A stretch of 64,000 bases of DNA, from contig JFHB01000028.1 in NCBI GenBank assembly GCA_000729835.1, forward strand, positions 62,001 through 126,000, written 5' to 3'. This document shows positions 10,738-22,186 of the stretch, one piece after another; within the stretch, counting starts at the first letter, position 1, and every line of letters starts with the position of its first letter. The DNA comes from Atkinsonella hypoxylon. Its lineage: Eukaryota; Ascomycota; Sordariomycetes; Hypocreales; Clavicipitaceae. Under the pieces are notes generated by a model. That model saw nothing but the letters and a program-made list of their open reading frames with translations. It was not told the origin of the DNA and searched no databases. The position numbers were made by a program, and so were the translations under genes.

Positions 10738-12511
10738 CTTGGCGGCTATGTGCTTGTAAGAGAAAGTGTGTAGAGTATGATGTTCCCCGACGTAGTGGAA
10801 GACGAACTCGATTAGATGATTAGATAGCAGAATCAACGAATGGAATGGGTTATGGATGTGGCAGTGAGGGGGATATGAGTGGGATGTGCAGATGGTTGGA
10901 GACAGTTACGAACAAACAGCACCGGCCGTAGAACTTATACTCGACGCCAGTTGAGGCCAGAACGTCGAGAGGTTGGTGGCGAGATAGCAAAGTGGCACCT
11001 CAGCACGTACGTCACCCCACCATGAACGAGTGATTTTTTTTTTTTTTTTTTTTGGGATGCAGATTTTTGCCAATCATGCTTTTGCTGTCGCTATTCTTAG
11101 ATAAGGCGCCGGGATGGATCCTCGACGCCATCGGGTGGCTGTGGCGGAGGACTCTATTGATTCAACGTTAATTCTTGGCGTCGGAACTGGTTAGGTGATA
11201 AGCTGTCAAGGGGTGGTGGTCACTTTAACCTGGTCCTTGCTGCGTACTCCGTTGTCTGTGCTGATGGTCGGATTAAAATGACCCCCCATGTGGCTGGTAG
11301 GCCTGTCCGCTCCAAGTTCTGCAGCCGCCGTACACCACGCTAGCACACTACGCTAGCACGCCTACACCGAGGACTGGTCGGAGCGAGAATGAAGCATCGC
11401 CACAATCACCATTGGATGGTTACATTGTGCCGCTGCGCGCCCAGTTTGCGCCCATTTCCACAACGGCCGGGAGGCTGCTCGTGAGTAGCGCCGCTTAAGT
11501 ACGAGGCTTGAACGGCTATAATGCGGTGATGTCCATGTCTTCACTGCCGGGGATATCTGCGGACACGAACACTGTCATTGCCACGCTGCTAGTGGGCCGA
11601 GGGTCCGGTACAGATTGACCTGCCATTGGTGAGTCAGATCAAGAATTTCTTCCTACATCTCCGCTTTGGCTTACTTAGCTGCCGCAACTCGGTAGTCCTT
11701 TCGCTTGCGACATCTAACACGGCGACATCCTAGTGGCCCCTAAATCAAGGCGATAATTCTGGCTTGATTGCGTCTGGACCAAGGAACGAAACTGCCAAAG
11801 TCAGCTTTCAGCACTTGCGAGACAGTCCTGTCCTGGCTGCAACAGAGCGATCGGCAGCAGCAAACGCCACGAACCCAACGAATCGCCTATATTCCTCCCC
11901 TGCCGCGAGAACATCTGCGAACAAGCATGTCGGCGGTGTGTTCATATCAGACAAGCATTGGCAACCGTATGCCGCAGCTGTTACCACTGCTTATGCAGAA
12001 GCAGTCTTGGCACAGAGAGGGTCTCCAGCGGCCATATCGGATAAAGCGCCGAAAAGGTTTAGTAAGTGATCGATTTCACTCGCATCTATGTAAACTAAAA
12101 GTATCTTCATCAGTTTGTCACATACAATCTAGGCGAAACACTTCAAAAGACGCGAAACCCTACCCCATACTGCAGAAGTTGCATAAAGTCATTGCTGCAG
12201 CTTTTGGTAACAAAAGGCTCGGACAAGTTCGAAAGTCAGTGACCGTTAGGCTGCCGAATACCCTGCTATCACTTGATCACTATCTCTGGCAGGAGCAGGT
12301 GATTTACAAGAGTGAAGGAGCAAGCGTTCAATAGCAAAAAGTCTCTTCGAACTAGCAGCATAGTGGCATGGACAAGGTTTTAATGTCTACGTCCCTTCCC
12401 CTTGATACGGTTTCAATCAGTCGTTTCATATTCAGAAGGTTCCACTTTCCAGGACCTTAGAGCCCTTTTTCCCCGACCATGCCCGCGCTTCTCCTAAAGG
12501 ACCATGACAAT
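10738..12511. other. Gene-poor interval
   Basis: About 1.8 kb. Two overlapping open frames at 11,764-12,334 have no family features and look like chance. A TACTCCGT motif lies at 11,245 and a 20-T run at 11,034. The promoter of the GPI-type gene is at the left. Confidence 0.45.
11034..11053. repeat. Homopolymer T run (20 bases)
   Basis: Twenty consecutive T on the plus strand about 300 bases upstream of the GPI-type gene, which reads to the left. Confidence 0.95.
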
Positions 12512-12973
12512 CTACTTGCCAACTTCAATGGCAATTGCCTCATCAAGATCACGGACCAAAGCGTCATAGAGCTTAGATACAGCTTCATGAACCCCTTCAT
12601 TGGGTGCAATTGTTGCGCTTAATGTATGCCTGGAGCCCCGTGCAAGGTCAAATTTTTGCAATGTGAAGTCATGAAACCATTGTAAGAAATTTTCGGGTGA
12701 AGGAGGGGCAGTTATGACAACATAGCGGCCACGAACATGTTCAGCTGTCTGGTTTTCCAGCAAAGCGTCCTTAGGCATATATCGAAAGTCGCCGAAAACT
12801 TTTCCATGAATCGGTCCAAGGGGCAATTTATATTCTGAACGGCCTTGTCGTGTGATGATTTGATATTTAGTGATCTGTGGGTATCCCTTTGACAGTGCGA
12901 AGGCAGGAAATGGGTTACCTAGTAGACCTATTAGCTGGAAATCGAAGAAAGCTAGTACTATTGCTCTTTCCAC
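12512..12973 (-). pseudogene. Coding-like fragment of an unknown protein
   Basis: An open minus-strand frame of 153 codons without an ATG at its left limit; the first in-frame ATG is at 12,778, leaving 88 residues. The part after that ATG looks like real protein: a GRYVVITAPPSP strand, a LQWFHDFTLQKFDL helix, and an amphipathic C-terminal helix with VSKLYDALVRDLDEA. The upstream part overlaps the dispersed repeat at 12,875-12,938. I do not recognise the family. It may be the 3' end of a gene whose 5' part was lost, or a young orphan gene. Function not assigned. Confidence 0.35.
12875..12938. repeat. Dispersed repeat, copy A
   Basis: Shares a core (CCCTTTGACAGTGCGAAGGC here) and a GGGTTACCTAGTAGACC-like block with copies at 27,846 and 31,321. 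See the finding on this repeat. Confidence 0.55.
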
Positions 12974-12978
12974 TTTAG

Positions 12979-14482
12979 AAGCAGAATCTAATGCATTATC
13001 AGAAGTTATAAGGGAATTAGAGTGGCTTTACAGCTACCTCTAAATGAGTCTAGATAATTCGACCACACGGACCGACAGTTCGTAGCTGGCCGTTTAAGGG
13101 GTATTGATATTTGGGTGGATGAAATTCTGGACGAACGTTCTCACCGACAATTACGTCTTCCGACTGGTCAGTGTTTTGCTAGCACCCCTCCGCAAGTTCA
13201 CGAGGGCATGACCTAGAGGTACTAAAGTCGAGCTTCATCGCACGTCTCATAGCCCAACTTAAAGGTGTTTCTTCAGTCTTAGAGGATGCTTATAAGTCAC
13301 TCGGAGTCATCCACTAAGGCAACAAAAAGAAGGGGTCGGTACGAAAGTGTAGTCTTAGTGTTACGTTCCCCAAAGAGATGTGTAGCCTCCGGGGGTCAAA
13401 GACAATTCAAGTTACTTGTGAACTCTCACTGCAGGTACCATCGCGCACCAACCTGGATCTTCGGAGACATTTTTAAGTTCATTATCGATCTCAAGAGAGT
13501 CCAGAAGGCCTAGTGTCCAAATAGTATGCCTATGAGCAACGAGATCTCAAAGTTCAATGCGCGTCGAGAACGTCAAGTTGATGGTCGCCTTGGCGGCGGG
13601 CTGTTCGGATCGCCTTCTGATTATTGGGTTAGATTTTTGTCTTAGCGCCAAGTGAAAGTAGAAGGCTGACCTGGAGGGAGTAGCATATACCCAACTAATT
13701 TGTTTGTTTACGAGATGTTAGTGATAGCTTCCCTACGCTCACAGATCCCTTTGCATTAGTTCAACATTAAGCCGTGATGTGCGAGAAAAGCAGTTGGAAG
13801 GGGGGGAAGTCACCACCAACACCACATTTTAATTGGGTACAGTACATTCCACGGCAAGATAAAGTCACATACATAGATTGGTGGAGTGGCCCTGAAGGGC
13901 CCACACAAAACATTGATGGGTGTTTACATGGCGACCACGATCTATAGAAAGGAAGTGGCCGCTCCAATAATGTCTTGTCCCTATAACATTAATACCAGAT
14001 TCCAGTAACAAGTTCCAACTTTATCACACCATTATCGTTCTTTAAGTAGTTACTCATTCTCCTAAAAAACAAAGACCTCCCTTATCGACACTTTGTGCCT
14101 GCAAGCACTTACGGAATATAGCACCTTGTCTTCAAGAAATCAGCGGGAACCGCATTTTCTTACGCGATTCTGCTCAGTTGCAAAATACGTGTAAAAGTCG
14201 ATTGATTACGTAAATAATTTTAGGCCTCTTAAGACGTGCCAGGGAAAGCACGGACTTGTCTAAAACCGGAAGGTCCGTGGGGACATTCGCCCGAACAGCA
14301 ATAGTCGTCCTAGCCACTCACTCGTCAGCAAGCTACAGGCCGCACTAGCCACCTTGTCCAACTAAAGGCAATCACCACAGATAATTATGTTCAGCTTGGC
14401 AGCAACAATCTAGACACCAAGCCGTGATAGCAACCTTCCCGTACTGCTCCCGCTGTCCGCCTTGCTGACGTCGTCGTCCACT
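12979..14482. other. Intergenic region upstream of YIP1
   Basis: About 1.5 kb without a supported gene. No repeat or clear site seen. The YIP1 promoter and 5' UTR are at the right end. Confidence 0.45.
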
Positions 14483-15495
14483 ATGTCCAACTACTACGGT
14501 GGTCAGCCGAACAACCAGTACGGCGCGCCAGCCGCTGGTGGTGCGCAAAATCTCCAATTCTACCCATCGTCATACTCCCCCGCGGTATCAGGGGCTGCCT
14601 CTCCACAACAAGCTCCGTATGCCTACGGCGCTGGCTCATCGGGGAGCTTCGGCTCTGGCGGTCAAGCTGGCTTCACATCCTCTGGGTTTGGTGGTGCTGG
14701 CGTGTCGGGACGTATGGGTGAGCATGGCGGATTAAGGACCGGCTGGCTAGCCGCTTTCTCAACAGAGGGTTACGATGGTGAGCCTCCGTTGTTGGAAGAG
14801 CTTGGAGTCAACTTTGGGCATATCCAAATGAAGGTGCGCTGGGGCTTTGGCGCCGTTTTAGCTTGATGTGACAAGTTTAAATTACTGACATCCATCACCA
14901 GACTCTGGCGGTGCTGAATCCCTTCAGACACATCAACCAGCACATCATGGACGACTCCGATCTCGCCGGCCCCATCCTTTTCTTCCTCCTCTTCGGGACG
15001 TTCCTCTTGTTTTCGGGCAAGGTACACTTTGGCTACATCTACGGACTAGCACTATTAGGCTCGACCTCGCTGCACATCATCCTATCTCTCATGTCACCGA
15101 CGGCACCGCCCTCCTCCGACTCCTACCACTCTCAATATAACGAACCTCCCTCTCAAACTTCCAGCCAGCCGGGAGGCCATTTTTCCGCAACGCTCACGTT
15201 TCCTCGATCGGCCTCTGTGCTTGGGTACTGTTTGCTTCCCCTTGTGCTGACCAGTTTGTTTGGAATCGTCATGCCCATGGACACGCCGATTGGGATTGTT
15301 CTCACCACAGCCGCCATCATGTGGTGCACATACAGCGCAAGCGGTATGTTCTGCGCCGTTGGCAGGATGAAGGGCATGCGGGGACTAGTGGCTTATCCGC
15401 TGGCCCTATTCTACGTTGGATTTGGCATTATGGGCATTTTCAGTAGCAGAGGCAGTGGTTCGCTGGCCAATGCGGCTGCTAAGCTCAACAAGTAG
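14483..15495 (+). CDS. YIP1: Yip1 family Rab-associated Golgi/ER membrane protein
   Basis: Integral membrane protein that binds prenylated Rab (Ypt) GTPases and helps COPII vesicle formation and ER-Golgi traffic. Model: exons 14,483-14,833 and 14,902-15,495 (68-bp intron), 314 residues. The start is the ATG of MSNYYGGQ, not the in-frame TTG 21 bases upstream. The N-terminal 85 residues are Gly/Ser/Gln/Tyr-rich and cytosolic. The Yip1 signature spans the intron: ELGVNFGHIQMK-TLAVLNPF, then IMDDSDLAGPILFF and SGKVHFGYIYG. Five hydrophobic segments follow, ending in a short Ala/Asn/Lys tail. A Ser/Pro/Gln-rich loop (about 188-210) between the second and third segments makes it longer than yeast Yip1 (248 residues). 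Confidence 0.95.
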
Positions 15496-16170
15496 GATGT
15501 CAAATTTTGGCGGGGTATTTTCAAGACGTGACAACGTGGTCGCATTGCATATTACGTACAAAAAGTCCTGAGTTGGGCTTGACCAGGCAACCCTGGGTCA
15601 CATTACACTTGCTATTATTTAAGAGAGAAAAATACTTTGAGTGAACTAAGTAACTGGGCGCATCTGCTGACGTTGTCGCGATGTCTCGTACAGGCTTTGC
15701 CCCTATGATGACGATAACGACGGTATTCTAAGGCTAGAGGCGGAACGTGAAATGTGGTATAGAGGTTGGAATGATAATGGTCACGTAGCTGGGAAAAAAA
15801 AAAGTTTCAATAATTCATGTTCGTAACAGACATCATGGAGCGATCGAGAGTCCTCGCCACTTAGTCTACGAACAAAAATGGCAACCGAGTAAAATCTTCA
15901 GAAATACTTGACATGTTCAAACATTACACTCGTATTAACACTTTGAGCTCTTTATCAACTCTACGTCCAAAAATTTACAGCGCACTGTTGGTTTTGTGAC
16001 CCCGTTCTTTCTAACATGCAACCATCGTATTTCTAACCAGACAAGCCTGAAGCGAACTTTGTCGCGGTCAAGCGGGTCTCAAAATGCCTTTATCCCAGCC
16101 GCCAAGTTTCCCGCGTCTTGGCAAACGCAAAGCTATGCAACGAAAACAAGATACAATTTGCAAACCCGGA
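15496..16170. other. Convergent intergenic region
   Basis: About 675 bases between the 3' ends of YIP1 and the cysteine-rich gene. A short A-run lies near 15,794. No gene seen. Confidence 0.5.
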
Positions 16171-16632
16171 TTACTTGCGCGACGTGAAGTCAATCTCCAA
16201 GGCAGGGTTGAAGCCCCCGTCACTAGCCTTCTCGCAAGTGCAAGCATCTGTGTAGTACGAATCAGCATGTCGAACGCTCCCCATCTCAATCCTACGATGA
16301 AAACATACCGGCAGGTCTTGAGCCGCAGGAGCAGGTAGACCCAGCAATAGCAGCGTTCTCTGTGGCAGCCCTATCGCATGTACATTCGCCGGCGGGTCTG
16401 GCCCGGCAGGAGCATCGAGGGCCTGATACAGCGTTCTCTGAGGAAGCCTTGTTGCAGTTGCAGTGGAGGGCGGATTGCTTTCCGCAGGAGCAGGTGGCTT
16501 GTCGAGCTGTATGAATACAATTAGTCACGTTAATGCGTGTCGCTCAATACGGAGATGTCGTAGAGCTGACTTACCACATACACACTCGAGCCCGTCCTTG
16601 GCACAGCAAGTGGAAGCCTTGGTGACAGTCAT
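16171..16632 (-). CDS. Cysteine-rich CxC-repeat protein, metallothionein-like (DUF7871-type from memory)
   Basis: A gene of three small exons: 16,632-16,575, 16,506-16,309 and 16,247-16,171 (introns 68 and 61 bp, all GT..AG), 333 nt, 110 residues. Both junctions keep the repeat in frame: ECVC-ARQATCSCGKQ and CGSRPA-DACTCEKAS. The product is built from Cys-x-Cys pairs (CVC, CSC, CNC, CSC, CTC, CSC, CTC) spaced by Ala/Arg/Glu-rich linkers such as KASSENAVSGPR and RAATENAAIAGS, and ends in EIDFTSRK. The even CxC spacing suggests cytosolic binding of Zn, Cu or Cd, which is inference. I recall close relatives in many moulds under a domain-of-unknown-function name. A TATA box lies about 125 bp upstream. 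There is no signal peptide. Confidence 0.88.
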
Positions 16633-16756
16633 GATGGTGAATGTTATGGCTGCGTTGTGAGAATTAGATGTTTATGATGGAGAATAGACCTTGAAAATTG
16701 TGATCAAACTGGCAATGTTAAAGAGGCTTTTTCGTAGAATTGGAGAGGTGACATCC

Positions 16757-16762
16757 TTTATA
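16757..16762 (-). promoter_or_regulatory. TATA box of the cysteine-rich gene
   Basis: TATAAA on the minus strand, about 125 bases upstream of the ATG at 16,632, in the context CTATAAAGG. The distance is normal for a strongly regulated fungal gene. Confidence 0.55.
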
Positions 16763-19151
16763 GACTCGCCTTCGCCATGATGTAAGTATACCGAGAGGCA
16801 GGTGCTGACGGTCTGCTCATGGAATGTATGCGACATGATTGGATGTTAGCCCAGACTTTATGCATTTGGACCAATCAGAAATGTGCTATTTCCAAGCATA
16901 AGCTGACAAGCCAGGTGCACGGTGCATGTTCACCTATGTGATGAGTCATCACGATTGCCTGTAAACTGCCTACTCCATTTGTCTTGACATGTGGCACGCT
17001 GGATGCTTCTAGGCTTGACGAATTGGACTTCAGTAAAAATAGCTTAAGCTTTGCGCTGGATCCGAGTGGCGCGACGTTGTCTCTCAAAACGTCCAGATCT
17101 TTGCTTCTTGTGCTCACTACCTTCTCTCATCAGCTTCCGCTCAACTTATCACCTGGACTTCATACCGCAGAGACCGCCTTGAGCTCGGGATGTAGACTGA
17201 ATCATTGGAATCTTGAGAAGGCAAGCATCAAGGTTTTAACCTCTACCTCAGCCAATGTTCAGCCACAGGTCACCTTTTTAGTTTGCTGCAAGAGGTCATG
17301 AATAATCAGCAAGGAGTCCATAAGAAGCTGTTCGTCGACTTGGCTGTGCATGTCGCACAAGAGCTTCCAGTGCTAGACAATTACAGTGTGTGGCTCCTCC
17401 ATTTCTTGTTCTTTTTTGCATGGACTACTTTCTCTTTTTTCTGGCTTGCGCCAGCACGCAGATAAGATACACCATAGAAAGCCCTTCCACCCAAAGCCCT
17501 CTGTATAGTGGAAGTCAATCACCCAATTGGCACACATCGACTCGGCAAAACAAGCCTTGAATTGCGTATGGTATGTCGATATTAGCCCTCGTTGGATCGC
17601 GTCTCGGGCCAGGGACTCAGCGCAGCGCCGTCTCCTAAGGCCTAATTCTGGCCGCTGTGGCTGTGCCGAGCACGATTGCCCCTCGTATCCAGACCAGATT
17701 CCAGGCATGCTGCTTCGAAGCGCCAAGGAGTGGACCCTGAACAAATGTCTGATCGTCCATGATCTGCACTTCTGTCGGTGCTCAAGGAGCCATCTCTCTA
17801 TACACCAAGTGAACATTATCGATCTTCAAAACGCCCTTTTGTTAAACAAGGCCGTCGTATTGTTTGAAGATCCCACAATATGCCGTACGACATACCCATG
17901 AATTGTTGGAGGCAGACCTAGGGACTCCGTAAGATGTACAATGAGCTTCCATTCCAAGCCCACGGTGATGCAGCAAGTCCCGGACCTGACTGTTATGTGT
18001 AAACCTGGACTGGCGATGGTGAGGGCCGACCCAGGCTATTATATGACCTAGGTGACTGCAGCAAAACAGTTAATCGAATAATTACTTGCCCCATTAGCTG
18101 ACCGGGACCATAAGCAAACTGATACCTTCGGATTCCCTTGAATTCCGGAGCTAGATTTGGGGATCTGAGGAAGAAATAGGCTGCAATTCCTCCACTTGGG
18201 TGTGGAGGGGAATCGAGGCATCTCTCGAGGGCGCGTGCGCCTCACATCCATGGCCCGTGTATTTCAGTCACTCACAAGATCATCTAAAATTGGTAATGTT
18301 TTAGAAGAGGCCTTAGAGCTAACTGCCTGATATGTGTGAATCTGCAATCACGAGCAGTGAGTCGGAGTTGCTGGCATCAGTGAATCGGGGCTCAAGACCA
18401 TCACCCACCCAGGTTCGTACATCTCCTTGAGGACCATAAGGTTCCAGGTACAAAGGTGACAGGGGTTGGTCCAATTAAAATCATCGCTGTAATCGGCACA
18501 TCTTCTTCCATACTAAATAATACTATGATATAAGTCCCAATAACGGTCTGAGTTATAAAGAGGAATATCGCACGTCTTACAACCCCACCGGCTTTTAAGG
18601 GGCCTCTGTCCGTTGATTGAGGGCATCGTTAGAGAGGCGTTTGAGGACCCTCTGAGGCCTCGGAACGTCGACTTTGTGGCCCTGACAAGCCAGGCATCGC
18701 GATTTATTCCCTCCTCGGATACGTTTATGCTGATCTACAGGCGTAAATTCGTCGCTAGCTCGGAATTGCTTCCTGGAGCTGCTGGTCTTTGCAAAAGCCT
18801 CGCACAGGGCATCAACAAGGTGCTCGCGCCACCGGACCTGCTGTGTGTATTGGGCCTAAATTGGCTGACCATGAAGTTGCAGTAAAAACCTGTATTCGGC
18901 TACCCGCATGTTGTATAGTTTACGCACGGGTCCATCGGGAATGGCGTTCAATTTACGGAATAACTTTAGTCGAAACATACTCCGTACTCACCTTCCAAAG
19001 TGGGGCCATGATGGCGTAAGTCCGCTCTTCTGATTGGACCTATGTCCTTGATTTTCTAAGGTCTTACGGAGAGTACTCCGTAGTATGCAGATAATCATAA
19101 TAAATAGAGACAGAATAGGCTAGAGCTTAAATCACAAATTCTAAATAAACT

Positions 19152-19188
<37 letters not shown>

Positions 19189-19950
19189 GATGGCTCAAGG
19201 GAAAAAGGGAGCAAGGGCACAAGTGTACACTTTAAAGATGATTGATTCTACCTATATAGTAGTATGCTGTGTGCAGGGCTGGGGTCGAACCAGCTGTTGG
19301 GCCGGCTCCATGCAACTAATCAGAGGAGCCTCTTCGCACGCATTATTCCAACAGAGGAAATTATAAGAGAGAATTCTATTTTTTCCTTATATCAATATTT
19401 TATCTACCTGTACTTGGAGAATCATTATGAGCTATAATGTAGCGCGCTTATTGTAGGTCCAAAATACATAATATCATTGGCTAGCAAATGACCCGTGGAA
19501 GCCCCACTTCGGGTCGGCTTAGATTTGGTCGCCTCTGAAACTTCGGGTCATCTACAGACTCCGCTCTAGCATTTATAACTAGTTTCGGCCCGTGGTAGCT
19601 CCCCACTCGAACTCCACGACGTATCTAATTCGGCCGAGCCGATGTCGTGGGGTAGATGGCTATTGGTGTTGTGCTTTGCAGTCGGATCCAGCTCCGCTGC
19701 ACTAATGCATTTATATGCCGCTGCCCTCTGTTATCAGAAAAGGCCGTTGGTTCAAGCTCAAATTCAAAGCTTAATACTATGACTAACGCTGCTTAATCCT
19801 GGAGGCAGTTTGAAGAAGCAAAAACTGTGCCATCCCAACCAACGGGTTTCTGTTTTCTAGCCCGGGTTGACTCTCAGATGCTTTGTTGGATCCCATAAAC
19901 TCAGCTTCAGCACGTCAGACAAGAGGCTTGAGCACCGTAGAGCTGTTCAA
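16763..19950. other. Gene-poor interval between the cysteine-rich gene and the second MFS gene
   Basis: About 3.2 kb. Several open frames of 60-147 codons overlap on opposite strands (for example 17,373-17,816 and 17,527-17,901) and show no family features. Contents seen: two exact TACTCCGTA 9-mers (18,978 and 19,074; the second is half of an inverted repeat), and an AT microsatellite at 19,157. The second MFS promoter must be at the right end. Confidence 0.45.
19157..19184. repeat. AT dinucleotide microsatellite (14 units)
   Basis: Uninterrupted AT repeat of 28 bases in an AT-rich stretch. Confidence 0.95.
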
Positions 19951-21744
19951 ATGGAGTCGAAGCATGTCGGTAACGGGAGTGTGAGAATCATGAGCGTTAG
20001 GGTGGAAGGCTACGCGCAGCCTGACCAGGCAGCCGAGCGTGGTCAACTTGCAACAGATAAGTGAGTCTAACTAATATGCTTCCTTAGAACAAAAAATGGA
20101 TTAATTTAACCAGAAATATAATCTGACAAATTTCTACACCGAGTTGATCAGAAATGTCTCGTTTCTAACGATCGCAGCTATGGCGTATCTCTAGTTCAAT
20201 TTGACCCCGTCGCCGAAAGGAAGCTGAGACTCAAGATTGATCTTTACGTGGTGCCCACAGTGGCTGTCTTATACCTGTTCTGCTTTATCGACCGAACGAA
20301 TTTTGGTGCGTACTACTTCACAGCGTGGAATCGTGTTCGGACGAGGATCAGAAATTCGAATTTTTGCCTCGGGACACGCGCAAGACTCTAGTTGCTAAGC
20401 TCAGTGTATGACTGACCCTCATTCTGGGGAGGAAAAAAAAAAATAAAAACAGGAAATGCCAGAATCGCGGGGATGGAAAAAGATCTCAAGTTTACCAGAT
20501 ACAACTACAACGAGATCATCACCTACTTCTATCTCTCTTCCGTCCTGTTCGAGATTCCCTCCAACCTCCTTTGCAAACACGTGGGACCACGATGGTTTCT
20601 CCCCGTTGCAACCATCTTGTTCGGACTGGCCTCGCTCGCCACAGGCTACGTACACACGTATGCTCAAATGACCGGCGTGCGACTCATAGTGGGCATCTTC
20701 GAAGCCGGCATGTTGCCCGGTTGTGCGTATTACCTGTCCCGATGGTACCGACGATCAGAGCTTGCCTTCCGATTAGCGCTTTACATCATCACGGCACCCC
20801 TTGCGGGAGCCTTTGGTGGCCTACTCGCCTCTTCCATCTTGAATTTGGATAGCTTCGCCGGCCTTCACACCTGGAGGATGATTTTCGCCATCGAGGGAAT
20901 CGCCACGAGCGTCGTCGGTGTCATTGCCTTGTTCACGCTGACTGACCGGCCCGAGACGGCAAAGTGGCTTTCGAGGGAAGAGAGAGTTTTGGCTATCGCG
21001 CGCGTCAAGTCGGAGCGTGTCGGTCAAACCGCGGTTTTGGACGGGATAGACAAGAAGAAGCTCGTGCGAGGCATCTTTAGCCCCATCACTCTAAGCACCG
21101 CAGTTGTCTTCTTGATGAACAACATCACCGTCCAGAGTTTCTCCTTCTTCCTCCCAACCATTGTCAAAACCACATACGGCAACGAGACCGTCGTTCGACA
21201 GCAGCTTCTAACAGCCCCGCCGTATTTGCTGGGAGCAGTCTTCATGATTCCCTTCCCTCTCATGAGTTGGAGATTGGACAAGCGACAGATCTTTATTATC
21301 CTCTCGGCCCCGTTAGTCATGGTCGGATACTCCATGTTCCTTGGTTCAGAATCTTCCTCGGTTCGATACGCCGCCACCTTTCTTATCGCCATGTCCACCT
21401 TCACCAACGGCGCCATGACGAATGCCCAGGTGTCTGCCAACGTGGTGAGCGACACTGCTCGCAGCGCAGCAATCGGCACGAACGTGATGATGGGCAACAT
21501 TGGTGGTCTTATCAGCAGCTGGACCTTTTTGTCATCGGATGCCCCTAACTACCACATTGGAAACGGATTGAACTTGGCGGCTGCGAGCACCATCTTCATC
21601 ACCAGTCTCCTGACGTTCTTCTGGATGAAATGGGATAACAAGAAGCGCGCTCGGAGGGATGTCGATGGCGAGTTACAAGGTCTGACGCAGCAGGAAATCG
21701 AGGACCTCGATTGGAAGCATCCTGGATTTAAGTGGCGCCCTTGA
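19951..21744 (+). CDS. MFS transporter, Dal5/allantoate-permease-like (second copy)
   Basis: Proton-coupled importer of an organic anion, vitamin or dipeptide-like substrate across the plasma membrane. Model: exons 19,951-20,060, 20,178-20,305 and 20,453-21,744 (introns 117 and 147 bp), 1530 nt, 509 residues. The second junction rebuilds the TM1 motif FCFIDRTNFG-NARIAGMEKD. Further marks are SSVLFEIPSNLLCKHVGPR at TM2, GIFEAGMLPGCAYYLSRWY after TM4, LTDRPETAKWLSREER in the central loop, and the end DLDWKHPGFKWRP, typical of this family. Exon 1 codes only a short hydrophilic leader; the next ATG downstream (MSVRV) is in the same frame. It lies 442 bp upstream of the D-amino-acid oxidase on the same strand. 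Substrate not known. Confidence 0.92.
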
Positions 21745-22186
21745 GCATCGCATTCTTACGCGTAATAATGTATTGATTCTCGTAATTTTGGACAATTTTT
21801 GGAGTCCGGAAAATGACCATAGTGAAGGGACGTGGGTGGATCAGAGTTGAGGCTTGGATCAATTACAATCGCAGAGTGCCCATATGTCCAGGAAATAAAA
21901 TACGGTGTTCAAATATTAATAGAAGGTTGCGGTATTCTCGCCATCATATACACGCAGCGCAATAGTACTGGCGGGGTGCGACTTCGGACTATGTATAACC
22001 TAAATGTGCTCGCCTCACTTTAACAACTAAAAGACCCGAGACCCCAAATAGCCTGCATGCAGCACAAAACGCGAGGGTTTGGCTTTTTTTTTCTTTTCTT
22101 TTAATATATCCTTACTCCGATCCTTGTTGACGATTAAGTTCAATTAGTTGATCATTCTAAGCTGTCTTTTCAAGTGGGCAACCACC
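21745..22186. other. Intergenic region with the D-amino-acid oxidase promoter
   Basis: 442 bases between two tandem genes. A T/C-rich stretch at about 22,083-22,105 and a clear ACCACC-ATG start context at the right end are the only marks seen. Confidence 0.5.

Noticed and set aside
10738..10836. 33-codon extension of the GPI-type protein
   Set aside because: It puts the signal peptide inside the protein; the ATG at 10,737 gives a proper secretion signal.
11764..12334. Two overlapping plus-strand frames of 101 and 188 codons
   Set aside because: Different frames of the same stretch, non-ATG starts likely, no family features, low coding character.
14462..14482. Seven-codon N-terminal extension of Yip1
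   Set aside because: It would start on TTG; the ATG at 14,483 is the natural start.
17373..17901. Overlapping minus (147 codons) and plus (124 codons) frames
   Set aside because: Mutually exclusive, no domain recognised, no plausible splice partners.
18600..18900. Minus-strand segment with a CLACQGHK-like string, considered as a Zn2Cys6 relic
   Set aside because: Only one C-x-x-C pair with no further cysteines in the right spacing; also an unrelated plus-strand frame covers it.
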